Assembly (NCBI GenBank): GCA_013398055.1
Contig: VZRS01001718.1
Span: 229,232-293,231, forward strand
Reading direction: 5' to 3'
From: Ifrita kowaldi
Taxonomy: Eukaryota; Chordata; Aves; Passeriformes; Cinclosomatidae
Length of the DNA stretch: 64,000 nt
A program made the translations under genes and the position numbers. The notes beneath the pieces are model-generated. The model did not search any database and had not been told where the DNA came from. It was given only the letters and a program-made list of their open reading frames with translations. Each line of letters opens with the position of its first letter. Position 1 is the first letter of the stretch. Shown here one piece after another: positions 1 through 12,900 of this stretch.

Positions 1-3000
1 TTTATTCATAAAATCTGAATCAGAGTAGAAAAGCAGGAAAATATATTATGTAGGGAAGAGGGCATATTCTGTCAAAAAGAGAAAAGGAAAATAGATCATC
101 TACTCAACAAAGGACTCAGATTTGTTTAAAAGAAGGTGATATTGCTGAGACAATGTTTGGATGAACAGTATTTGGATGATGAACTAAACACATTTTTTAA
201 TCTTATGCTGTGGAACCCACAGTAATGAACAGAACATTCAAGTTTAAGAATGCCTTGCCAGAAGTTTTTAGCATGATAAACTTCTGGTTTCATCTTCCAC
301 TAATATGATGAAATAAGCTACTTAATTTTATTTAGGTCAAAACTCCCAGGATCAGGGATTGTGTCTTCTTCTGTATCTGTATTGTGCCTACCACATGGTA
401 TTCTAGGAATCTACAATATTATCTATTACAAAAAATATGATATAATTATAGTTAATAATTACAATATATACCATAGCACTGAATTACTTCTGCCAAGCAC
501 TAGGGCAGTTTAAAATCGGCTTTATTGAACTTACTAAGACCCCTGCATTAACCTCCACTTTTATCATTGCTGTTTTTGAAGATAAGGTTAGAATTCCATA
601 GCAACTGATTAAAAAGTTGCATTATTAATATAATACATGCCTCTTTTTCTGCTTGTATTTCCCTAGTTTTTCTTTTCCTTTTTTCTGGCTTGTTCCTGAC
701 CTCTTTCATTTCTTTTTCCAGTTTATAAATTTTTCCTCTCTTCTTGGCAAGAGGAACAAACTTGTGGCCTGGAGACTTTAAAACATACTCCTGTAGCCAT
801 GGATTTCACATACCTAGCCTGCTGTCTGCACCGCATTTTAACTGAAAAACTACACTGAAGGAAATATTTCTGGAAATTTTTATGAACTAAAAGAACTTTA
901 CAGCCACTTCCAATTGCCTGGCACTGGTACTGAAGGATGAATGGGAGTCAGTAGGCTGGACACACCAACAAGCCTTTGCCAGTCCTGTTAACACCTGTAT
1001 GAGCCACTGCAGAGATTCAAGAGCAGAGCAATCAGATGAAAAGAAGCCGATCAGAGCACAGCTCTGCTTTGCTTTACTATCCTCCTTTTTTTTTTTTTCT
1101 TTAAGACTGTCAAACAGAGGGAAAGCAGCCTGAAAGAAAGTGCTTTCACTTTCATTGAACAAACAAGTGAATGGCCATTTGTTGACAAGATGTTTCAGTC
1201 TTTCCCACCAGGCAGAGCTTCCTTAACTCCTGGTCAGCAGCCTTCCCAGCATGCTGGTGCTACACTACAGGAGCAGCCAGTAGCAGCAGCTGCACTTGCA
1301 CCACATCATCCATTAGTGGATCTGAAGTTCCACACTTCTCTAAAGGAAATCTACATTCAGGTGGATGGCTACATTCCTACGGATTGAGGAATGAATTACT
1401 ATTTCATTGTGGCAGTGCAATGGTAAAGAAAGCAGTCCCTGGCAATCTGATTTTGTACATAGGGTATTACTTTCCATTGTTAGATTTTGTGACCCCATCT
1501 ACACTTTAGAGTTCCTAATTTCTTCCAACAAAACTGCCACAGGATGTCCAGTACAGTACTTGTCATGGATCTAAGATCTTCAACCCAATCTTGCCTATTA
1601 GAAATGCATGAAGTCATCAAACTACTGTCTTGCTAATACTTATTTGGAGATCTCCTCCTTTTTTTTTTCAGCTTTCATTTTAGATTTCATGTTAATCTAG
1701 GCACTAAACAGCCAGTCACTGAAATTCACAGAGAGACCCCTGTTCTGCAGTTTTTGAAGCACTGTTCGCACATCACCATAAAAGTTTTAGATTTTTGTAG
1801 TTTGCAGGACTAGTCAATAGACCTCCACAATGTGGCAGAAGGATACAATTATATTGCAAATGCCCATGAGTACAGATGTATATGAATAGTAATGCAGGGT
1901 GCTCCAGAAGCAGGAGGTAATATTAATGTCAGTAATGAAGTAATTTCCTACACTATCAGGAATGTTTTTCAATCTACCTCCCCAGCTGTGTGGATTCTCA
2001 GAAGATAATGACTGACAACACTTCCAGCACATTATAAAATTTACCTCTATATGCACTAATAATCTAGAAAACTTAACATTCATCTTTGCTTGGTATTTGC
2101 TTTAATTTATAGCTTTGTGTTAACAAACTCATTAAACAAATGGGATGATGCTTGATTTTAGAAGTATCGTTCCTCTGCAAAAATTTTGAGATTATAGTGT
2201 TCCAAACTAGATGGTTAGTCTGTTGGGATATCTTTCAAGTCTAGAGAAGTAGCTAAATTTCACAGACCCAGCATTATGTGCCAGATCAGGTGGCCACCAC
2301 CTCTCCAGTCCTTTCACCTTGGTAAATTTCTTCCAGTGCTCTCTCCAGCTTTGGCAGAAGCAGCAATTTGAGGTTAGAAACACTGCCCTGGAGTTTCTTG
2401 TCACACCACGTCTACAACTGAACTAATAAAACAAGCAGCTGGGTTGAATTTTTTCCCTGGTAGCAACACCATCGTCTTTGCATCTGCTCCCCAGCTGAAC
2501 AGGCTGCAGTGGTGTATGGTACATGCTGTCACATTGAGCCCTGCCCAGGAACAGAGTCTCCCTTTCCAATGGGACAGGACCACTTTTATTCCAGGACATC
2601 CTGCATCCCTCCTAAATCTCCTCTTTGAAAGAACGCTAAAAACTCATCTCAAATTTTACCCACAGATTTCTCTACCTTCTGTCCATTCCTGGTTAACTTT
2701 CACAGAGCAAGCGACTGCCATGCTAACTCCAGTGAATATTTGCACTGAGTTTATTTTCAGCTTAGAAGTACATGCATCATATGTTATCAAGGAAAAAGTA
2801 TGAGGGGAGGAAAAAGTTAGTAGAATTCATATTCATCTTCCATTTCCACAAAAGAGAAAACAGAGGGAGTCTGCTCTGGAAGCCTTTTAGAAGGACCAAA
2901 AAAGGAACATGGGAAGAGGGCATGAACTGTGTTAAAGAACTCTCCATAAACAAGCCCTGAATTCGATTCAGAAAAAATGGTATGCTGATCTAAATAGACT

Positions 3001-6000
3001 TTTTCTCCTATAGGGATATCAGTAGGAAAACCCGGATAGAATTTAGAGAACCACAGAAAAAGGCCTGTACAGATTATTTACAAGGAATATTGAAAGTATT
3101 AAGTTATTTGAGCTTGGCTAAACAGCAACACAATAATATTTCCAGTTCACAAGTATTTTTAAACTTTATTTTTAAATGCTGTTTTCACAATGAAGTGAAG
3201 CTAATATGTGGACCGCTCCTTTTAATACAGTATCTCCCTGGCAACCAGACCAGCAAAAACAGAAAAAGAGGTTAAATGACCAATCATTCCTTCCATCTCT
3301 CATGTCTTCGATTTCTTTGCTGGATGGCTGATAAAGTGCTCGGACTCCGTGACTCCTGCGGGTGAAGCCCAATGCAGTGTTTCCTTTGGCAAGACTCAGT
3401 GTGTGCAGTTTGATGGTATGCTGGGCTGGTATCACATGGCTGTCTGAAGGAGAAAAAACCTCTTTGGGGTGCCAGCAATAAAGCCTTGGCTATCACAGGG
3501 CCAAAATTTCAGTATTTCCCTATGAGTATTTTTGAGCCCTAACTTGCAGAAACATCAAGAAGATTTTGGGAAGATCAGACAACTGGTCCAGGAACTATGG
3601 ATGGGAATAGTTCCCTGGAAGGGCATCTAGCTTGCCAGCCCAAAATTAGTTACTCACAGCAATGCAGGAACTCAGAACAGATGATGGAGAAAATGCAGAT
3701 GGGTTACTGACAGCAAAATGATAGATCCTCAAAATCATCTATCTGAACTGAAATGTAGGGTCTTCAAAATTATTCCAGCTAGAAGAAGGAACACCTTTCT
3801 GCCAAGCATGTCCCTGATGCAACCCTCTTTGTGTGTACTCAGTGTCCTTGCCCTTCTCAGTCTGAGCCAGGGGGGCTGTCATGCACTCTCCAGACCCCTT
3901 GCAGTGTGCAGCTGCCTCCATAGGGAATGTATCGCTCTTACGTTTCTCTGTCTTTTTCTGGCTACTCACAAGCTCTATGAGCAAAAGCTAGTTTTAACCT
4001 TAAAAACTTAAATTACAGGAATTACTTCTGGGACTGCTTCTATACCTGCAGTGCAAAGGAACAACAGAGACTAGAAAAACTGCTCGATCTAAGAGGGTCC
4101 AGTTTATTTGTACTTCATTTGTTTTCCTCACCTCGCATTTTCAGAAGTTTACAGTTTCTAATTCAGAGCCCTCCTAATTCAAAAGCCCTGCTCGTTCCCA
4201 GGAAAAGTTCCTTCTTATTCAGTTATGACCCAAAAAAACCAACAAAAGCATATTGGAAAATGAAATGAAAACTATAAAATATGTTCTTAGTACTTATGGC
4301 CAGATTATTCAGCACTTGGCAGAGACCCATGAGGATATGGGAAACAGGCACAAAGAACTGCCCTAAATTTGGTAACAATACTTACTTGGAAATGTTTGGA
4401 ACTCTCTGAACTAGGATCTCATTAGCCATACCCCTTTCTGTCACACATGCTCTGAAAAATGGCTATTCTTTAGTAAAGGAAAAAAAGATAGGGAAATCCC
4501 ACCCAGCTGAACTAACTTTCTGATTGCAGAACACTCATTAGGTTCTTCAGTTTGTCAGCATTTTCTTCCTGCCTGTGCTCGCGCAGATAAATCTTATTTT
4601 CAAGAGCAATCTGTGAGGCAACTATTTAACAGCTGTTTCATCCAGGAAACTCCACGGGTATGTCTTACTGAAGCTCTTGAAAGAGAAATTAGGTGACACA
4701 TTCCTCAAGGACCTTGTTGGCCCTCTGCACCAAATTAGTTTCACTCAGTGAATAAAGAAAGGAAAACTTCCCTGATCCTGTTTGTCCATTATGATCTCAT
4801 GCAGTAAAATGGCCCATCTTAGATTTTCAGTAATGTTAATCTGATAATTTCAGATAAAAAGCATAATTATAAATTTAAGGTTAATAAATTTTAAAATCAA
4901 ATTAAATAAACAAAGACTATGTGATTTATTTTGAGAGCAAGTATTAATGACCTTTTTTTGGCACAAGTGTCATCCCTTTGGTTCCCAACAGAGTAGAAGT
5001 TGTCACTACGAAAAGTGAGTACCTGTTCCTGAATATAAACACCTCCTGCCATCCTCAACAGCAGCAGGCATTCATACCAAAGCAGCACCTACCCTCAGGT
5101 TCCTTGTATAAAAACATCATTTTGGAGGGCTGTAGCATAGCCCTTATGTGACTTCAAGCACTTTGTTCAGTCATCCCACCCTTACCCAAATAATAATGGT
5201 TTATGGCCATAAGGGTACAGAGAATTCCAGAGCATAAAAATCAAAAGCTAGTTAGCGTGTACAGAGTATCTGCTCTAAAGAATGTCAGCCCTAAGCATTG
5301 AGGACATGACACATTCCCACATTTGCACTATTGGTACTATCTCTCTCACAGGACAGATGCCATGTTTCTGCTTCTTGTCTTCTAAAAATCCCTGCCTGCA
5401 CGAAATCACAGCACCTGCCATCTTCTGACTAAAAAGGGAAAAATTTCTTGCCATGCACCATAGCATTTTGACATTAGGACCAATTATAAATGAGCAAATA
5501 ATAATAGCTCTCTTAAAAAAATGTACATTTCCTCATAAATTCCCCAAAATAACAATGCCATATGTAATAATTTCACCTGCTGACTGCACTGTAAGTATTC
5601 CCAGCAGGCTTTATAGCTGAAATAGGTGTGGAGGAAAGAAACTTTTTTGGTGGAACATGAATTTTAGAATAAACTGGAACTTGTGAATTTCTTTTGAGCA
5701 CATGTAATTGTCTGACTCATAGATAGTGATGCAACTCCCCATCCTCACATAAGTAACTCTGATATCTTCGAAATAATGTTTTGATTTTAAATGCAATGTT
5801 ATTTCATTCCAAAATTTTCTTCAATTGTATGTAAAATATTTTAAAATAACACTCTGAAATATTTTACTTTCAGTATTTTTCCCCCAAATTTCTTATTTGC
5901 TAAAGCTGTTCTTTCTTCTGTGGATGACACAGAAGGCATATCTCAAAAGAATAAAATCCAAGTCACTGTCATTTCCACAACTCTTACTATTGCAAAACTC

Positions 6001-9000
6001 ACAGTATCTCAGCATAAGTTCAGTGGAGTTGTAGACCACCACACAAAACACTGTAGGAAATAAAAACTAGAATTCTTCCATCTGCAAAAGGATAATTAAT
6101 TTTTAATCTCATCTCAAAAGCACAACCATGATTAAGTCTGTGGGATTAATTCTGATAATGACATTAAAAATAACTACAACTTAAATCCTACTTAAAATAA
6201 TGGTAGAGTTAATAGATTTAACCATTTAATAAACCAGTTGCTTTCCTGGAATATCCATCTCTCAGCTGAAGCAGGATGTCTTTTGAAGAGGGAAGACATT
6301 GGGTTCAGTACGTGCACTGTGGGGCCTGGTTTATTCAGCAAGAACATCCATGCCCATCTCGATCCCCAGTGGCCAGCAGTAACTTTGTTGTCCCTGTCAC
6401 AGTACACACTCCAGGATTACCAGTCACTTGGCTCTGCTTTTCTCAGAGCGGGCTCATCGCTGCTGTCCTTCAGCACCAGCTCTTGGAGCCGCAGCTCAGA
6501 GGAGCAGAAGAAGGACCAGTGGTGGTGGGAGAGGGGCCGGCTCCACAGCAGCTGATCCCAACACCTTCCTGCTGGAGGGCCAGATGGAGCACTTCTCGTT
6601 CTTGCCCCTGGCTTTTCCTGCCAAAACCACACCCCAGCAATGACGGGGGTGGTGTGGAATAAACACGCATACAGCAGTAAAACTCGATATCCTTTCTCTG
6701 TAACCAGGACAGTTCCACATGTAGCTCATGTGCAATATTAATAACGCAGTCAATGTTAGGAATTTGCAGCTATCAGCTAGACTGAGAAGGGATAGCTAAA
6801 AATCAAAACTTGCAGTATTTTCAAGAAAAATACTGCCATTTAGGAGATAGACTACCAGAGAAGGCATTATTTATGGGACAGTGCAGGACAAGTGCTGAAT
6901 CATCCACCTTGTATTTGTACCAGTGAAAAATGGTAGGACAAAAGAGCAGAAAGATAAGGATATGGTGTTTATGATAACTTTAGTCTAAAAATAGCATCAC
7001 TTCCCATACACGAAGAATGGATGATAACTTTGTGGAGCTACATGTTGTGAAGCAGTGACTTTCACAGGCAGCTGGCTTTATACAGAGAGATATTACTATG
7101 AATATTTGAATTTTTTTAATGCTTGATAGATACCCTGACACCTCTGGATAGGTATAGGATCAACCACCAGAAACCCTCTAATAGCTGAGCCAGTTTTATT
7201 TGTAACTCTGTTTCCAGTCTTTTAGATACAGCTTTCTTCAGCATTTTGGTGGTGCAGAAAAGCCTTTAAGTGTTTTCTGAGTCCTGGGCTCTGTTCCTGA
7301 ACTTACACTTCTCAACACTGTTCTCCAACTGTGTTTCCTGGCAGAGTGAAGAACAGAGGTTAATTTCTTTACATCTTAGGAGGGATTACTCTTTGCAACA
7401 GCTACAGCCAAGGTGGCAACCCAAATATTAACTCACTTAAGTACAGTTCTTTTAAAAAAGCAAACACTGAGAAACTAAAATATTTATTTGTACTTACTAA
7501 TTTTGTACCATGAATAAATGCTATTCATTGCCAGCTGAGCCAGCATGAAATCCCTCCACTGATCATTACTTTACTCTATGAGAAGTAACATAGGCTACTT
7601 TCATAAGATAAGAACTGTATGGCACACTTTGTAAAGTTGTAAGACAAGTACAGAAAGATTCACAGTTAGGAAAATGAAAACTACCAGTATCCATGGTAGT
7701 TCAATGGACTCCAAATTATGCATGGTGGAACTGAAATGTCCAGGACAGTATATTTGGTCCTATTGTACTAAAATGTAGCATAATCTCATTTTCATAACTG
7801 GTATTTCATAAACAAATAGAGTGTTCATAAACAAAGAAAGCTTTAATAAATCTATTAAACACGTAAAAGAGGGGGTTTTTTTCTAAATTAAGTATGCTGG
7901 CAAATATTTTTTTCATTTCTTCGATTTTTTTCTGCAGTTTTATGTAGTGAAACCTTTTTTTGGACACCAGAATATATTTAAGAATGGTGCGAAGTAATCT
8001 CATTGAACGGTAAGGAAACTTTCAGTGACTGTGAATGATTATCAGCACTGAAAACCTCAGCAGATTCATAAACAGAGGGATGGGCAAAAACAAGTCTTAT
8101 ATGTGCCCTCTGGCTTACAGCCCTGCTTCTGGGCAAACTAGAGGAACAGCCCTACTTCTTTTTAGCAAGTCTTCATGCCTGGCCAAGAGCACTGGTTATT
8201 CTGTTCATAAGCAAGGTGCCGTAAAAAGTGGCTGCACTAACTGCCTAAGTCACAGATAAAGAAAAGCAAGGCAAAAAAAAAAGGAGATAAGGAAGGGAAA
8301 ATGACCTGTCAGGCAGTGGATGACTTAAATAACCTCAAACTCATACCCAAGCTGCTAATAATGTTTGAACAATCCAGTGTTCCCCTTGGCTGGTCATGCT
8401 GTTTGTGACTGAGAAAATTGAGGGCCAATAGATATGCAGAGATTACATGTTCCTGTACCAGTGAAGTCTGCTTTCCCCAGAATGCCAGGCTTTTTCAGAA
8501 ACCCTGCTGTTGCCACTCAGCATCAAGAAAGGAATGGTCACTGTCATCCTAACCAAAACTGCTATCTTGCCATTTCTGGTTTTGTGTTGACTTTTGCTTT
8601 GGTATAGAGCTACAGTAGCCTTGTAAATTCATGAGGACCACTTTTGTCATGTTTAAACTTAAAAGACATCTTGTTTTCACTAGTCTGTCGACAAGTTTTG
8701 TTTATTTTTCAAATATTTTCTCTTTAACAAGCCATAACAGAATCCAATGTGTATTATCTGCCTCAGACAACTACGGATAAAGAATATCTGTATCCTAGCA
8801 AGACCCAAGAAGGCCTGCCTTAGGCAGAAGGCAATTCCTGATGAGTAAAACCTGTTAACAGATTTAGTCTCCCTTACACTAGGCCTTAAATCTGTCTTGC
8901 ACATGCTAAAATAACAGCACAGAGCACTGGAGTTACTTCTACAAAGCATTCCTGAGGCCTGGCCTGTTGGCTCTGTATCCCCTATGGTTGCACACACCGT

Positions 9001-9180
9001 GTAGGCACTGAATAGTCTGTGACCACTCCAACGCACCCTTTTGCACAGAGCAGGAAGGTCTCCCTATGCAACATCTGTTTCCCATCAGCTGATACACCTG
9101 CACCTCTCTAGTAAAGAACAGTGCCTGTGACTTAAAACTAAAGAGTTCCGTGCCCACCAAGCCCAAAACGCTTCAACACC
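1..9180. other. Intergenic 5' flank of CCN3, no convincing gene
   Basis: This AT-rich stretch contains only short, scattered open frames without splice-site context or recognisable domains. I see no LINE 3' ends in it. A run of T at about 1085-1101 is simple sequence. Two places stand out: a Pro/Gln/Ala-rich open frame at 1190-1387 and a GC-rich pocket at about 6420-6660. Neither could be tied to a known gene. By mammalian synteny MAL2 would be the next gene upstream, but none of its exons were recognised here. Confidence 0.6.
1190..1387 (+). other. Unassigned 65-codon open frame, coding-like composition
   Basis: I do not recognise this sequence. It reads as a Pro/Gln/Ala/His-rich segment followed by a more ordered tail (LKFHTSLKEIYIQVDGY), and then a TGA stop. 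The frame stays open upstream of the ATG to about 1155. It is less AT-rich than its surroundings. It could be a fragment of a processed pseudogene, a terminal exon of an unknown gene, or chance. No clear splice acceptor, poly(A) tract or flanking exon was found to decide. Confidence 0.15.
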
Positions 9181-9654
9181 TGGGCCAGGAGCAGCGTAGG
9201 CCCCAGAGGTGTTTGGCTTTGGGGAGGCCGGTCTCCAGCGCCAAGCACTGCCCAGCCATCCCGGCGATGCCAGAGACCGCGGAGTAGCCGCGCAGAGCTG
9301 CGAGGCAGCACCGTGCCTCCCCAGGGCGTGTGGCCGCAGCCCGGCCCGTGTGGGGGTGGACACTGCGGGCACACGGGGCGGGAAAGGGGCCGTAGGGCCG
9401 GGCAGAGGGCGGCAGCCCCCTCAGCGGTAGCTTCTCGATTTCAAGCACTGGGCCAGCCCGACCCCCGGGCAGGGGCCGGCTCTGCCCTCGGGGCTCCGGT
9501 CCCCGCTCCATGCACCGCCCCTGGGCAGAGGGATCGCGCCCGGCGCCGGGCAGGGCAGGGCAGCGGCTCGGCGCCGCCGGGGCAGGTGGCGGAGGGAGCG
9601 GGGGGAGCGGGGGGAGCGGAGCGCCCGGCCCGGCTCCAGCTCCCCGCCTCTGGC

Positions 9655-9932
9655 NNNNNNNNNNNNNNNNNNNNNNNNNNNNNNNNNNNNNNNNNNNNNN
9701 NNNNNNNNNNNNNNNNNNNNNNNNNNNNNNNNNNNNNNNNNNNNNNNNNNNNNNNNNNNNNNNNNNNNNNNNNNNNNNNNNNNNNNNNNNNNNNNNNNNN
9801 NNNNNNNNNNNNNNNNNNNNNNNNNNNNNNNNNNNNNNNNNNNNNNNNNNNNNNNNNNNNNNNNNNNNNNNNNNNNNNNNNNNNNNNNNNNNNNNNNNNN
9901 NNNNNNNNNNNNNNNNNNNNNNNNNNNNNNNN
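9655..9932. other. Assembly gap (278 N)
   Basis: This is an uninterrupted run of N inside the CpG island. The sequence that follows starts in the middle of the CCN3 IGFBP module, so the gap should hide the start codon, the signal peptide, exon 1, intron 1 and the first part of exon 2. Whether 278 is the true length cannot be told from the sequence. Confidence 0.98.
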
Positions 9933-12900
9933 GCGCCCGGCAGCGCGGCGAGCGCTGCTCCGCGCTGCTGCCCTGCGACGAGAGCAGCGGCCTCTACTGC
10001 GACCGCGGCCCCGAGGACGGCGCGGCCGCCGGCATCTGCATGGGTAGGTGGCGGCGGTGGGACGTCCCCCGCCTGCGGGGGCCCTCGGGGGGCGGCGGGG
10101 AGACCCTCCCCGGGCCGGGCCCGCTGCCCCGCAGTTCTCCCGGGAGCCTGGCCTCCGGTGAAGCGGCCGATCCTCAGCTCTGCCAGCGCCACGGGGGACT
10201 GCCCGTGATGCTGCGGGAGGTGCCAGCGCGGCCGCCGAGGGGCTGGGAGGGCCGGGGAGTGTCCGAGTGCCCTCCGCCCCTGCGAAATGCCTCCCCTTTT
10301 CCCACTAGTGCTGGAGGGCGACAACTGCGTGTTTGATGGGATGATTTATCGCAATGGAGAGACGTTCCAGCCCAGCTGCAAGTACCAGTGCACCTGCCGC
10401 GACGGCCAGATCGGCTGCCTGCCCCGCTGCAACCTGGACCTGCTGCTCCCCGGACCCGACTGCCCCTTCCCCAGGAAAGTCGAAGTCCCTGGAGAGTGCT
10501 GTGAGAAGTGGGTCTGCGACCCTGACGATGAAGTGATTTTGGGAGGTTTTGCTATGGCTGGTGAGGAAACTAAAATTAATTATTATAGTCATTGTGAGGA
10601 GGAGGTGATATCATACTGAAAATATCCACAGGGTTGCGCGTTGCTTGCATGGTCGATTTTTTTTTTCTGATCTTTTTTCTCACCTCGAGTGACTAGTAGG
10701 TATACCAGTCGTTATGAATAAAGGCAGAACTCAACAGGTAAAAGAAAAGAGATTCAGAGGATGAACGTGCATAGCAGTTTTAAAAGTTAATTAAATTAGT
10801 TTCCAATTTTTAAATTTCTGTTCATCTGGTACACATTAGTTCTGTGACCAGAATAAAACAGGAACAAGGTACTAATCCTCCGAACATTCCCACGCCAAAA
10901 AAAAAAAACCAAAAAACTCCCCTGCAGTCTTGCTAGTTGCTCTGTAAGAATATGTTACAACATATATACTATTATAACAACTTTGTCTACAAGAGACTTT
11001 TTTCCCCCTGAATTCTGCAGCTCTTACAAGTGGTCAGCATGGCAGCTGAAATGCCAGCGAATTCCAGCCTGTCTGTGCTAGAGTGCTCATGTTTATTGTT
11101 GGCATTAAAAACACTACAGAGTACTTGGAGAGGCAGTGGTTATAAGCACAGTGAATGGATTTGTAAGAAAACCCAACCCATTCCAAAGTGCAGAACTCAG
11201 GCTTTTTAAAAAGCTAGATAATATTTTCCCCTTTTTCAGTTTTTCCCTATTTTCGTTTTTTCTACTGAATTATATCTCCATCCCCTTTAAATTATACTAT
11301 TAGTTTAACATGAATTTTCATAACTTTCTACTGAGAACAGAGGGCACTGCGTTCTCTTCCAGTCTCTGCTCTTTGTGATCTTGGGCAGTTAGTTATGCCA
11401 AAACTCAGCTAATCCATTTAAAAAACAAGTGAGAAAGGATTGAGGAATAAAAGGTCTAATAGCTTTTCAGTGTGCTACGAAGTGTTAGTTTTAAAGCGCA
11501 TAAAGTACAAACAAAAAGTTTTACACTTTTTATTACCTTTTCTTTAACTGGTCTGACAGTGACAGGGTAATCCATAAAATACCTACAGACAAATTGTCTG
11601 CACTCTTTTAGCAATGGCCATCCCTCTTGGGAGGCCACCTTTTTTGGATCTTTGCCATTCAAAAGGCAGAAAGGCCATTTTAGAGGAGCTTAACAGCAAG
11701 AGCTGTGACTGATGGCTCACTTGTGTTGTCTCCTGTTTGCTCCTGGTTTGATCAGTGAACCAAACTGTGCCTTAGCAATGTTTGCATAGTGCAGCTTAAC
11801 ACTGCCAGGAGGGCAGGACAGTGGTCAGACTTGACCATGGCTTTAAGTACCTGTGATAGCTCCTGGAAGTGGCTTCCCTCGTCCCTCCCCAGCATCACCC
11901 TGGCTGTAGTCTGTCAATAATTGACAAGATGGGGTGATTTTACAACTCTCAGGACTAAAAGGACTTTAGTTCCATGCTGTTTATTAGTTTAGATAAATCA
12001 TTCAGCCTCTCTCCACTCATACCTAATATAAATATTTTTGTGGCATAGCTTTAGAACAGATTTGTGATGTATTTCCATTAGAAAGGGTGAGGAATAAAAA
12101 TCTCTTAGGATTCTAAATTGGTCTAAAAGTTGGCAGTAATTCTTCCAGCTGTGGGCGTGAGGGAACTGAATCTAAATGCTTTGCTGATTACAGTGATATG
12201 CACCTTTCTGGTTTGAGGTGTTTTTTTTTAGTTTTAGGAAGTTGCCATTCAGGAATCCTAAAAAGGCAGCTTTTAAAATTTCTAAATCCTGTCAAAAGCA
12301 TGGATTTTGAACCTTGTTTTGTCTCACATGTTCCTTCCCAGATATGGTAGAGCTCAATTAGATACTGAGGTTTCACATGACTTTTTCTTGTAATAAAATT
12401 CTGTGGGGTTTTCTCTCCAGCCTACAGACAGGAGGCCACACTCGGAATTGATGTGTCAGATTCAAGTGCCAATTGTATTGAGCAGACAACAGAATGGAGT
12501 GCTTGTTCCAAAAGCTGTGGAATGGGCTTTTCCACCCGTGTTACCAACAAGAATCAACAGTGTGAAATGGTGAAGCAGACGCGACTTTGCATGATAAGAC
12601 CGTGTGAAAATGAAGAGTCATCTGATAAGGTATGCTGCAGAGAGTGAGGCAAGGCAGCAGAATCTCTTCAGCTCTAGTTCTGAAGTTGGAATTTTATGGT
12701 CTGTAATGCTCCAGATGCAACACCGCATGTGCAGCAAGCTGAGTGTTTTTGGTAAAGCATTAGACTTGCTGTGTTTGCTCAGTAGCTTTGTGCTGCACCT
12801 CCAGCTGGTCAAGGGAGGTGATTCTACCCTTCTGCTCCACTCTGGTGAGACCCCACCAGGAGCACTGTGTCCAGCTCTGGGGCCCTCAGGAAAAACATGG

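Larger units (their letters stand above)
9180..10320. promoter_or_regulatory. CCN3: CpG island spanning CCN3 promoter and first exons
   Basis: Base composition changes abruptly at about 9180 to very GC- and CpG-rich sequence, with many G-runs and GC-box-like words (for example a repeated gggggagcgg at about 9596-9620). It stays so until exon 3. The island is interrupted by the gap. The position, just before and over the IGFBP exon of CCN3, fits a promoter island. No TATA box or start codon can be assigned, since the transcription start probably lies just before or inside the gap. Confidence 0.7.

Noticed and set aside
887..1162. 91-codon open frame on the - strand
   Set aside because: It contains a lysine-rich stretch from a T-run and has no homology that I recognise. 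It is consistent with chance.
6192..6753. Cluster of overlapping open frames on both strands
   Set aside because: No frame shows a recognisable domain, splice sites or consistent codon use. High local GC explains the lack of stops. The composition itself is kept as a finding.
9173..10324. Long antisense open frame across the CpG island and gap
   Set aside because: It reads through the run of N and is produced by high GC opposite the CCN3 exons. It has no domain content.
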